DNA from: an uncultured Phascolarctobacterium sp. | GTDB lineage: Bacteria > Bacillota > Negativicutes > Acidaminococcales > Acidaminococcaceae | Direction: 5' to 3' | Assembly (NCBI RefSeq): GCF_937920985.1 | Contig: NZ_CALDXR010000032.1 | Coordinates: 1-64,000 of the forward strand | Length of the DNA: 64,000 nucleotides | In this document: piece by piece, positions 54,146 through 62,099 of the stretch | Position numbering within the stretch: position 1 is the stretch's first letter | How the letters are laid out: each line of letters opens with the position of its first letter | Made by a program: the position numbers and the translations under genes | The notes under the pieces: generated by a model | Seen by the model: the letters and a program-made list of their open reading frames with translations, nothing else | The model's database searches: none | Told to the model about the DNA's origin: nothing

Positions 54146-54770
54146 CGTTATCTCCCCTTACCTCCGCTATAAATGCGGCAATTTTTTCCGGGTCCTTCAA
54201 CCCTTCTGTTTCTACGCCTCCGCTTACATCTACGGCAAAGGCGTTACTGTTTTTCAATACATCTGCAACATTTGCTGCCTCAAGACCGCCTGCGATAAAA
54301 TACGGCTTCTTGATTTTTTCATCTGCCACCAGCGCTAAATCAAAACGCTTACCGGTGCCGCCGTACTGCCCATTGGTATAGGTATCAAAGAGCAGGTAAT
54401 CGCAGGGATAAGCTTGCAGATTTTCAAAGGAGCCTGCGTCCTTCACGCGGACTGCTTTGATAATCGGCAGCTCCGTCTGCAGCCGCAGCCTTTCGCAATA
54501 GGCCACATCCTCGTCACCGTGCAGCTGGATGATGTCTATCGTCCTGCTTTCGGCCAAGCGTATAATTTTATCTATCTCGGCGTTGACGAAAACGCCGACT
54601 GCCTTAATCTGCGGGTTAAGCATTGCCTTCAGCTGTGCTGCCTGCTGCTCCGTCACCTCGCGTTTGGTCTTGGCAAAAACGAAGCCTATATAATCCGGCA
54701 GCAGCCTGTTGACGCACTCTATATCCTGTGCACGCTTCAGGCCGCAGATTTTAACCTTTACCTTACGCAT
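54132..54770 (-). CDS. trpF: Phosphoribosylanthranilate isomerase
   Basis: About 212 residues with the TrpF TIM-barrel motifs VKICGLKRAQDIE (catalytic Cys), YIGFVFAKTKREV, VGVFVNAEIDKI, DIIQLHGDED, LLFDTYTNGQYGGTGKRFD (Asp) and FIAGGLEAANV. The ATG at 54770 lies seven bases after AGGAG. It overlaps trpC upstream and trpB downstream, so translation is coupled. Confidence 0.95.
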   Translation of the reverse strand: MRKVKVKICGLKRAQDIECVNRLLPDYIGFVFAKTKREVTEQQAAQLKAMLNPQIKAVGVFVNAEIDKIIRLAESRTIDIIQLHGDEDVAYCERLRLQTELPIIKAVRVKDAGSFENLQAYPCDYLLFDTYTNGQYGGTGKRFDLALVADEKIKKPYFIAGGLEAANVADVLKNSNAFAVDVSGGVETEGLKDPEKIAAFIAEVRGDNDDKR

Positions 54771-55542
54771 CACGCATCTCCTTCAGCATTGCCGCCGCAT
54801 CCGCACTGCGCATCAATGCTTCGCCCACCAGCACCGCCTGCACACCTGCCTGCTTCAGCGCCTGCGTATCGGCCGCGCATTGAATGCCGCTTTCCGCTAC
54901 AAAAATCTTGCTTGCGGGAATCGCATCCCTCAGGCGCAGGCTGTTTACCGGGTTCACGCTGAAATCCTTGAGATTGCGGTTGTTCACGCCGATGATTTCC
55001 GCTCCTGCCGCCAGTGCCATCTGCACCTCGCCTGCGGTGTGCGCCTCTACCAATGCGCTCAGCCCCAGCTCCTGCGCCTGCGCCAGGTATTCACCCAGCT
55101 GCGCTGCACTCAGCAGGCTGCAGATAAGCAGAACAGCGTCGGCTCCGATGCATTTGGCCTCGTAAATCTGGTATTCATCCAGCGTAAAATCCTTCCGCAG
55201 AAGCGGCAGCTCCACTCTTTGGCGAACCGCCTGCAGGTAAGCATCGCTGCCCTGGAAGAACTTCGGCTCCGTCAGGCAGGAGATGGCTGCTGCGCCGCCT
55301 GCCTCGTACTCCGCAGCCTTGCGCAGGTAGATGTCCGTAAAATCGGGAGCAATGATGCCCTTCGAGGGGGATGCCTTCTTCAGCTCGGCGATTACACTCA
55401 GGCCGGGGGCAGCAAGCGCTGCCCTGAAATCCTTGCCATGCGGTCTGCCCTCTGCCTCATCACGCACCGCGTAAAGGCTTTTGTGCGCTTTGAGCGCCCG
55501 CACACGCTCTTTGGTATATTCCGCAATCTCATCTAAAATCAT
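54763..55542 (-). CDS. trpC: Indole-3-glycerol phosphate synthase
   Basis: 259 residues with the IGPS motifs VIAELKKASPSKGII (catalytic Lys), LTEPKFFQGSDAYL, LPLLRKDFTLDEYQIYEA (second Lys), LVEAHTAGEVQ, IIGVNNRNLKDFSV and VAESGIQCAADTQAL. Length is normal. It lies 21 bp after trpD, with GAGG before its ATG. Confidence 0.96.
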   Translation of the reverse strand: MILDEIAEYTKERVRALKAHKSLYAVRDEAEGRPHGKDFRAALAAPGLSVIAELKKASPSKGIIAPDFTDIYLRKAAEYEAGGAAAISCLTEPKFFQGSDAYLQAVRQRVELPLLRKDFTLDEYQIYEAKCIGADAVLLICSLLSAAQLGEYLAQAQELGLSALVEAHTAGEVQMALAAGAEIIGVNNRNLKDFSVNPVNSLRLRDAIPASKIFVAESGIQCAADTQALKQAGVQAVLVGEALMRSADAAAMLKEMRDA

Positions 55543-55563
55543 AATCTAACCTCTTTAATCAGC

Positions 55564-56580
55564 TTATTTATTGCTCAGCTCAATCAGCTTTTCCAATGTC
55601 TGCAGCGCCTTGCCGCTGTCAATCAGCTCTGCCGCCAGCTTCACGCCATCCGCAAAGCTTGCAGCCTTGCCGCCGATATACAGGCTGGCGCCGGCATTCA
55701 GCAAAACTGCATTGCGTTTCGGTCCCTGCGCTCCTGCCAGAATGTCGCGCGTAATCTGAGCGTTTTCCTCCGGCAGACCGCCTACCAGATCAGCCTTGGT
55801 GCAGCGCTCCAGGCCGAAGTCCTCAGGCTTGATCACGTAATTTTTCATCCAGCCGTCCTTGAACTCGCAAACGGTAGTCGGTGCGCTCAGCGAAATCTCA
55901 TCCAGTCTGTCCTGACCGTAAACCACCATGCCACGCTTAACTCCCAGGTTCATCAATACCTGCGCCAACGGCTGAACCAGATACTCGTCATACACACCCA
56001 AGAGCTGCATCTTCGGGCTGCCGGGGTTCGTCAGAGGTCCGAGGATGTTGAATACGGTGCGGATGCCCAGCTCCTTGCGGATAGGTCCTACATATTTCAT
56101 CGAGGTGTGGTATTTCTGTGCGAAGAAGAAGCACATGCCTGCTTCCTTTAACAGCTCTACGCATTTTTCCGGGTCCTGCTGAATGTTCACGCCCAACGCC
56201 TCCAGGCAATCCGCGGTGCCACATTTGGAGGAAGCGGCGCGGTTGCCGTGCTTAGCAACCTTCATGCCACCTGCCGCAGCAACCAGAGCGGAGGTTGTGG
56301 AAATATTGAAGCTGTTGGAGCCGTCACCGCCGGTGCCGACGATTTCAAAGATGTCCATGCCCGTTTCGCATTTCAGTGCGTGGTCACGCATCGCAGCGGC
56401 GCAGCCGGCGATTTCATCGGTAGTCTCCGCCGTAGTGCTCTTGGTAGAAAGCGCTGCCAGAAAGGCTGCATTCTGCGTTGCACTTGTTTCACCGCTCATA
56501 ATCTCGTTGATTACGTCATATGCTTCGTTATAGGTTAAGTCCTCTTTGCCGACGATTTTTACAATAGCTTCTTTAATCAT
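55564..56580 (-). CDS. trpD: Anthranilate phosphoribosyltransferase
   Basis: 338 residues with the family's DEIAGCAAAMRDHAL, VGTGGDGSNSFNIST (PRPP loop), KHGNRAASSKCGTADCLEALG and RKELGIRTVFNILGPLTNPG. The ATG at 56580 follows GGGAGG by seven bases; an in-frame ATG five codons upstream overlaps that site. It is the first gene after the T-box. No trpE or trpG precedes it, and the protein has no fused TrpG domain. Confidence 0.95.
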   Translation of the reverse strand: MIKEAIVKIVGKEDLTYNEAYDVINEIMSGETSATQNAAFLAALSTKSTTAETTDEIAGCAAAMRDHALKCETGMDIFEIVGTGGDGSNSFNISTTSALVAAAGGMKVAKHGNRAASSKCGTADCLEALGVNIQQDPEKCVELLKEAGMCFFFAQKYHTSMKYVGPIRKELGIRTVFNILGPLTNPGSPKMQLLGVYDEYLVQPLAQVLMNLGVKRGMVVYGQDRLDEISLSAPTTVCEFKDGWMKNYVIKPEDFGLERCTKADLVGGLPEENAQITRDILAGAQGPKRNAVLLNAGASLYIGGKAASFADGVKLAAELIDSGKALQTLEKLIELSNK

Positions 56581-56643
56581 TTTAATTCCTCCCATAGTTT
56601 ACACTAACATTCTACGAGAAGGCCTATCACAGATTTGTTATAC

Positions 56644-56950
56644 AAAAAAGCCTGTCCTGAAGCTGCTTAGCTTTTCTAAGCAATTCCAAGGACAGGCTGT
56701 AAATACTTATACCTGCGGTACCACCTTGTTTCGTCGCCATTGCGACGCGCTCTCGCAGAGTGCCATCACACTCCTCACCCTTAACGCCGGTGTTGCGTTG
56801 CCGAATACTCTCGCCGAAGCGATTTGACAGCACCCTCAACGGTCCATTTATCAGCCTGCATCTCTATCCGGCTTCCACCTGCCCGAACTCTCTGTAAGCG
56901 CATCTGCTGACTTGATCTCCGTCTCAACGGTTTGTGGTCTTTTTTGAAGT
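56644..56950 (-). promoter_or_regulatory. Tryptophan T-box riboswitch
   Basis: The minus-strand leader has the T-box parts in order: AGAGAG at the base of stem I, the GGTGGAAGCC distal element, and the specifier region ATAAATGGAC with codon TGG at 56846-56844 (Trp). Next come the antiterminator box AAGGTGGTACCGCAGG (56727-56712) and a terminator (AGCCTGTCCT with AGGACAGGCT, 56698-56649, then a T run). Uncharged tRNA-Trp should open trpDCFBA. Confidence 0.95.
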
Positions 56951-56957
56951 TGTGCCT

Positions 56958-56986
56958 AGTTTACCACCACGGATATCTTTCGTCAA
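56958..56986 (-). promoter_or_regulatory. Promoter of the trp T-box transcript
   Basis: Minus strand: TTGACG (56981-56986), 17 bp, TAAACT (56958-56963). Confidence 0.8.
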
Positions 56987-57056
56987 CACCTTTGTACAAA
57001 ATCTTGCAGATTTTTTTATTTATCCGTGATTTTGTAAAGCAGGTTACAGATTTGTA

Positions 57057-57104
57057 ACAAAAACGCCCTGCGTACTACCGTCAGTAATACGCAAAGCGTT
57101 TAGT
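57057..57104 (-). terminator. Terminator of the AlbA_2 gene
   Basis: Minus strand: AAACGC and TGCGTA pair with TACGCA and GCGTTT in a long hairpin, then five T. Confidence 0.8.
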
Positions 57105-58436
57105 TCACTTACTGATATACTTTCTGCTTCGCCCTACGCCGATAGGCGCAAGCCTGCCTGCATCACACAGCTCCTGCAAAAGCATATAGGCCTTAGTTGT
57201 TTTCACCTGCAAGGCATCCTCAACCTCCTTGCGGGTAACATAGCCCTGCATAGCAGCCAGCTGCATTACTTTGTCCTTTTCATTCATAAAGCCGTAGCAT
57301 TCCTGCGTTTCGCTGACGCCCAGCTCCTTGGCCTGCACCTCATTAACATTGGGCAAAACAACCTTAAAGCCACCGTAAACCGCAATAAATTCCAGCCTTG
57401 CCGCAGTATCCAGATAGCTCTGCTGAATTTTTTCAATCCCCGTACCAAAGCTTTCAATTAAACGCAAGCGGTAGAACACGGCAGCCAGCGCAGGATTGCG
57501 CGTCTGCGATACGCCAATAAAAATTGTTTCCATTTTTAAGCCCGTAACGAGTCCTCCCAAAGAAATAAACTCAATGCGGTCATCATAAATATTAACCAAC
57601 GTGCTGCCGCTGAAGCTGTAATCACGGTGTACAAGACAATTCAGCAGCACCTCGCGCACAGCCTCAGGCGGATAATCCTTCGTATCTACACGTTCCAAGC
57701 CGTGAAAGGTTGCCTTGGTTTTATTATAATTATCTATAAATGCGTAGGCATCGTAAAGCTGCTGCAGCAAGGAGCCGGTAAACTCACGTCTGTCGCGAAA
57801 AACCGCTCTCGTGCTGCCCTGAAAAACCGCGACCTTCAGCGAATGCTCGCACTGCTCGGAAAGCAGCAGCGCCAGATTAGTATATAAGCCATCGTCACCG
57901 ATAAGCTTAAGCGTGCGCAGCTGCGCCTCATCCAATTTCAGTTCACGCTGCTGAAAATGCTTGCGCAGAGCTGTAAATGTCAACTCCTGCTGCATACTGC
58001 GCATGCTTTCATAGCTTTTACCGTTAACCTCTATCAGCATACGGCGAATGCCTTCATCGCTCAGCTGCTGGTTGCTACTGCCCTGCCTGATATATACGCC
58101 GCTGGGCTTTAAGCCTTTTTCACGAATATAATATGGTCTGCTCGTGCCGTTTTGCACCGCAACCTCAATAATCTGTTTACCTTCCCTGGTAACTGCACGT
58201 ATTTTGACAAACGGCATAACATCCGGTGCAATGCTGTCCTTAAGTGTGTTGGCTGTCTGCTGCATTACATCGTCTACGTTCGGCAGACCGACAACCTCTC
58301 CTGCATCATTTATGCCGATATATAAAATTCCGCCCTCTGTATTGGCAAAAGCAACTACTGTTTTTTTGATGTCACTGACGTACAGCTCTTTAAACTCTCT
58401 GTCGATATTCTCATACGCAAGTGTTTCTTTTGTCAT
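57105..58436 (-). CDS. AlbA_2/Schlafen-domain regulator with ATPase-like domain
   Basis: A 443-residue protein of the group often labelled 'putative transcriptional regulator'. The N-terminal AlbA_2 (Schlafen) domain has REFKELYVSDIKKTVVAFAN, TEGGILYIGINDAGEVVG and GVYIRQGSSNQQLSDEGIRR. A GHKL-like ATPase region follows, with VREVLLNCLVHRDYSFSG (N-box like), YDDRIEFISLGGL and RLRLIESFGTGIEKIQ. A C-terminal winged helix ends the protein (about 375-443). Such proteins occur near defence and stress genes. The role here is unknown. It is a single-gene unit. Confidence 0.85.
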   Translation of the reverse strand: MTKETLAYENIDREFKELYVSDIKKTVVAFANTEGGILYIGINDAGEVVGLPNVDDVMQQTANTLKDSIAPDVMPFVKIRAVTREGKQIIEVAVQNGTSRPYYIREKGLKPSGVYIRQGSSNQQLSDEGIRRMLIEVNGKSYESMRSMQQELTFTALRKHFQQRELKLDEAQLRTLKLIGDDGLYTNLALLLSEQCEHSLKVAVFQGSTRAVFRDRREFTGSLLQQLYDAYAFIDNYNKTKATFHGLERVDTKDYPPEAVREVLLNCLVHRDYSFSGSTLVNIYDDRIEFISLGGLVTGLKMETIFIGVSQTRNPALAAVFYRLRLIESFGTGIEKIQQSYLDTAARLEFIAVYGGFKVVLPNVNEVQAKELGVSETQECYGFMNEKDKVMQLAAMQGYVTRKEVEDALQVKTTKAYMLLQELCDAGRLAPIGVGRSRKYISK

Positions 58437-58464
58437 TATCTTTCGTTCCTTTCGTTTTCTTTTA

Positions 58465-58493
58465 ATTATACATTATTTAAAGAAAGAAAGCAA
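58465..58493 (-). promoter_or_regulatory. Promoter of the AlbA_2 gene
   Basis: Minus strand: TTGCTT (58488-58493), 17 bp, TATAAT (58465-58470). Confidence 0.75.
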
Positions 58494-58707
58494 CAAAAAA
58501 ATGTCTATCATAAAAGCACTAGCTGATATACAGATAAATAACCTACAATCCTCTTGTCCGATACTTACATTAACCTCATCTTTAAGCAGTAACCATGCCT
58601 ACTAAAATCATTAAGATGCAGAGATTTAAACCTGCCTTCTTATATACTTTGTTTATATCAGCACATCAAGAAGAAACTTCACTTTCCACTCCTCATACAA
58701 CCGCCAT

Positions 58708-58752
58708 AAAACAACAAACCTGCCGGCTGACTCACGTCAGGCGGCAGGCCCG
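58708..58752 (-). terminator. Terminator of the EF-G paralogue
   Basis: Minus strand: CCTGCCG-CTGAC pairs with GTCAG-CGGCAGG around GTGA, followed by a T-rich run. Confidence 0.75.
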
Positions 58753-58783
58753 TTAGCGCTTTATTCAGTTGTCGCAGTTTTAA

Positions 58784-60844
58784 TTATGCTTCCTTATGTT
58801 CAGCGATAATTTTTTCTGCCATCTTAGGCGGAACATCTTCGTAATGGTCAAACTTCATCTCGAAGGTTCCCTGGCCTTGGGTAATTGCGCGGAGGTCTAC
58901 GGCATATTCCGAAATCTCTGCATAGGGTACCTGAGCCGTAACGACGCTCAAGCCATCTTCTACGCTCTGCATACCGAGAATGCGACCGCGTTTGGAGTTC
59001 AAATCGCCGATAACATCGCCCATCATAGAATCGGCACAGGTTACATTTAAGCTGTAAATAGGCTCAAGCAACACTGGCTTGCATTGTTCCATGGCCTTCT
59101 TGAAGGCGATATTGGAAGCAGTTTTAAATGCCATTTCAGAGGAATCGACAGTATGATACGAACCATCAAGCAGGGTGATGCGCATATCTACAACCGGATA
59201 GCCCGCAAGGATACCCTTTTCCATAGCTTCACGCATGCCCTTTTCAACAGCAGGGATATATTGGCGAGGTACTGCACCACCGAAAATCTTATCTACAAAC
59301 TCAAATCCACCTCCTGGCGTCAGGGGTTCCATCTTAATGACTACGTGACCATACTGGCCGTGTCCGCCGGACTGCTTCTTGTGCTTGCCTTCTACCTCAG
59401 CAGAGCCACGAATAGTTTCGCGATATTCGATAATCGGTGCTTTAAGAATAGCCTCAACACCAAATTTACGCTGCATACGCTCCATGATTATATCAATGTG
59501 CTGATCGCCCATACCGCTGATTAAGGTTTCCTTGGTAACAGGGTTTTTGGTAACGATAATCGTCGGGTCTTCGTCCATCAGACGATTCAGAGCGGACATG
59601 ATCTTGTCCTCATCACCCTTTTTCTTCGGGTAAATTGCTCTGGTGTACATCGGCAGCGGGAAGTTAATGGGCGGGAATTCAACCTCAGAATTCTTATCGC
59701 AGAGGGTGTCACCGGTAGAGGTATATTGCAGCTTGGCAACTACACCAATATCACCGGCAGGAACCTGCTTCATAGGAATCTGAGTCTTGCCACGCATTGT
59801 GAAGATGTTAGCAATACGCTCTTCTTCTTCACGACGGGAGTTATAAACTACGCTATCTGCTTTAATTGAGCCTGAGAATACACGGAAATAACTTAGACGG
59901 CCAACAAAGGGGTCGGAAGTTGTCTTAAATACCAACGCTGCCATCGGAGCATTGGCGTCACGTACTTCTTCTTCGCCGGTTTCTTTATCCATAACGATAT
60001 AGTCATTCAAAATTGCCGGATAGGTAAAGTCGATGATAGCGTTCATCAATCGACCAAGACCAATGTTCTTGTAGGCGCTACCGCAAAGCATAGGATAGAT
60101 GATAGCCTGACGAATGCCTTTAATCAGACATTTCATAATTTCCTCGTCGCTAATCTCTTCTCCTTCCAAATAACGCATCATGCAATCGTCATCTGCTTCA
60201 ACTGCAGCCTCTACCATCTTTTCGTGGGCAGCAGCAGCAGCCTCTTTATACTCATCCGGAATCTCTATTTCATCGGAGCCATTACCGTTGGCACGATAGG
60301 CCTTCATTTTGTAAAGGTCTATAATACCCTGGAAGTTGTCCTCCTTGCCCAAAGGCAACTGTAACGGCAGTACATGCTTACCGAACTTACCACGCAGGTT
60401 ATCCAAAATGCTATCAAAATCAGCGTTCTCACGATCCATCTTGTTGACAAAAATGATACGCGGCAAACCAGCTTCTTCAGCCAGCTTCCAGCATTGTTCG
60501 GTACCAACCTGTACACCGCTGGTTGCGCAAACCACGATCAACGCACTGTCTACTGCTCTAAAGGCTCCTTTAACCTCAGCAACGAAGTCAGCAAAGCCAG
60601 GAGTGTCAATGAAATTAATCTTGGTATCACGCCATTCAACAGGTGCCAAAGTGGCGTTAACGGAGACCTTACGTTTGATTTCCTCGGGTTCATAGTCAGT
60701 GGTGGTAGCACCGTCTTCAACCTTGCACATTCTGCTGATTGCTCCGCTGCGATACAGCAGGGCTTCGGTAACAGACGTGGTTCCTGCTCCACCGTGACCC
60801 ACAATGGCCACATTTCTAATCTTATCTCCAGTGTACTCTTTCAT
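58784..60844 (-). CDS. EF-G-like translation factor with altered P-loop
   Basis: A 686-residue five-domain EF-G relative of the 'EF-G2' group. The G domain starts NVAIVGHGGAGTTSVTEALL: the P-loop GxxxxGK[ST] lysine is replaced by threonine (T22, codon ACC). The other motifs are normal: FIDTPGFADFV (G3) and FVNKMDREN (G4). Domains II-V follow, including GDQHIDIIMERMQRKFG and GGHGQYGHVVIKMEP. The ATG at 60844 has GGGGG upstream. It is monocistronic. Nothing similar to rpsL-rpsG-fusA surrounds it, so it is unlikely to be the main EF-G. Confidence 0.88.
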   Translation of the reverse strand: MKEYTGDKIRNVAIVGHGGAGTTSVTEALLYRSGAISRMCKVEDGATTTDYEPEEIKRKVSVNATLAPVEWRDTKINFIDTPGFADFVAEVKGAFRAVDSALIVVCATSGVQVGTEQCWKLAEEAGLPRIIFVNKMDRENADFDSILDNLRGKFGKHVLPLQLPLGKEDNFQGIIDLYKMKAYRANGNGSDEIEIPDEYKEAAAAAHEKMVEAAVEADDDCMMRYLEGEEISDEEIMKCLIKGIRQAIIYPMLCGSAYKNIGLGRLMNAIIDFTYPAILNDYIVMDKETGEEEVRDANAPMAALVFKTTSDPFVGRLSYFRVFSGSIKADSVVYNSRREEEERIANIFTMRGKTQIPMKQVPAGDIGVVAKLQYTSTGDTLCDKNSEVEFPPINFPLPMYTRAIYPKKKGDEDKIMSALNRLMDEDPTIIVTKNPVTKETLISGMGDQHIDIIMERMQRKFGVEAILKAPIIEYRETIRGSAEVEGKHKKQSGGHGQYGHVVIKMEPLTPGGGFEFVDKIFGGAVPRQYIPAVEKGMREAMEKGILAGYPVVDMRITLLDGSYHTVDSSEMAFKTASNIAFKKAMEQCKPVLLEPIYSLNVTCADSMMGDVIGDLNSKRGRILGMQSVEDGLSVVTAQVPYAEISEYAVDLRAITQGQGTFEMKFDHYEDVPPKMAEKIIAEHKEA

Positions 60845-60994
60845 GATAAATCCCCCTTTATCAGGCATTTGTTATGGCTAGTATTTCGCCGATATTGCCT
60901 ATTTATCCTGCTTTTTGTGAAAAATTTCTCATAATTTTTTAAATTCACTTAAAATTGTAACGCATATTACAGTTTTTTTGGAGGAAGACGGGGG

Positions 60995-61933
60995 TTAGGC
61001 GAACAGGCCCTGCTGTCTCTCCAGACAGGATTGCATTTTACGCTCAGTAATTCTGTCCTCCTCACCTACTTCGCCCAATAGCAACGCCGAACCGGGATGA
61101 TGCTGCTGCCTGTTTTTCTGCACCATCGCATTATTGAAGTTGGCATAGCAGTAGCGGCAGCCGTTGCGACAGGTATTGTAGGCACCGATATCGACGCTTG
61201 CCACGCAACCGCATTCTTGGCGCTGGTTCTTGTCCTTGCCCACCTTCAGCGGACAGCCTAGCAGCTTTTCAAACAGGCCGCCGTCGATGCAGTGCGCATG
61301 CTTAATGCCGTACTTATCCAGCTCAATGCCCTCAGCGCAGGTCGCCAGCTCCAAGCCGTAGCTGTGCGCAATTTCTGCCAGCTCCTTCGCCATAGCGTCC
61401 ATTTTTTCCAGGCTCCACGGCTGCACTGCCAGCCCTTGCATGTTGCGTTCGGTTTTGGCGTACATATCCAAAAAACTGATGGTGCACTGCTTCGTATACG
61501 GCGCCAGCTGCTTGGCCAGCTCCGCAAAGCGCTGCACATGATAATTAAAGGTATATTTATTGTTGAGCAAAATCGGATCATAGCGCCAGATAACGCGCTC
61601 CGGCCCCAGCATGTCGCTCAGACGCTGAAAGCCTGGCACAATGAACTTATCCTTCGGAGGCACGCCTGCCTCCACATCCTGCTCATATCCGTTGAGCGTA
61701 AACTGAAAGTAATACATGTAATCCTTAAGCAGCGGCAGCTTATCCAGCATCGGCAGCGGGTTCTTCGTCCAGAAGACAATGCCGTCCACCACCTCCGGAT
61801 TGAGACTGATGCGGCTCACCTGATGCGCGTTCATCGGATTGCGCGCCAGCACATAGCCTTCTTTGATGCGCTGCATAAACCAGTCTGAATAATATGTCGG
61901 TATATCGGTTCTTCTGCTTGCACTTATAATCAT
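60995..61933 (-). CDS. DUF1848 protein (radical-SAM-like)
   Basis: A 312-residue DUF1848 protein. It starts MIISASRRTDIPTYYSDWF, with VFWTKNPLPML and VIWRYDPILLNNKYT, the family's TIM-barrel-like segments. Near the C-terminus CGCVASVDIGAY and NTCRNGCRYCYAN supply CxxxCxxC, a likely [4Fe-4S] site resembling spore-photoproduct-lyase relatives but placed late in the sequence. The function is unknown. A 40-residue cysteine peptide gene ends five bases upstream and is almost certainly co-translated. Confidence 0.85.
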   Translation of the reverse strand: MIISASRRTDIPTYYSDWFMQRIKEGYVLARNPMNAHQVSRISLNPEVVDGIVFWTKNPLPMLDKLPLLKDYMYYFQFTLNGYEQDVEAGVPPKDKFIVPGFQRLSDMLGPERVIWRYDPILLNNKYTFNYHVQRFAELAKQLAPYTKQCTISFLDMYAKTERNMQGLAVQPWSLEKMDAMAKELAEIAHSYGLELATCAEGIELDKYGIKHAHCIDGGLFEKLLGCPLKVGKDKNQRQECGCVASVDIGAYNTCRNGCRYCYANFNNAMVQKNRQQHHPGSALLLGEVGEEDRITERKMQSCLERQQGLFA

Positions 61934-61938
61934 CGGCG

Positions 61939-62061
61939 TTAGGCCACCTTTCTGAATGTAAAGATTTGGTATCTCATATATTTAGTCTTCAGCATTGGCT
62001 GATTGCGGTTTTCTGCGCACAAATCGCACGGGCTGTACCCTTTAGTATAATTTTCGCACAT
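61939..62061 (-). CDS. 40-residue cysteine-containing peptide before DUF1848
   Basis: An ATG at 62059-62061 preceded by GGAG at seven bases opens MCENYTKGYSPCDLCAENRN and runs 40 codons to a stop five bases before the DUF1848 start. It has three cysteines, including a CxxC (PCDLC), and a basic, aromatic C-terminus (KYMRYQIFTFRKVA). It could be a small metal- or cluster-binding partner, or a leader peptide controlling the next gene. Not recognised. Confidence 0.55.
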   Translation of the reverse strand: MCENYTKGYSPCDLCAENRNQPMLKTKYMRYQIFTFRKVA

Positions 62062-62099
62062 ATCATTTCTCCAGACCTCAGGTCGTTTAATTTATGCAC

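Larger units (their letters stand above)
58437..58783. other. Intergenic region between the AlbA_2 gene and the EF-G paralogue
   Basis: It holds the AlbA_2 promoter and the EF-G terminator, entered separately. Between about 58495 and 58710 I see A/T-rich sequence with no supported gene or hairpin. Confidence 0.5.
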
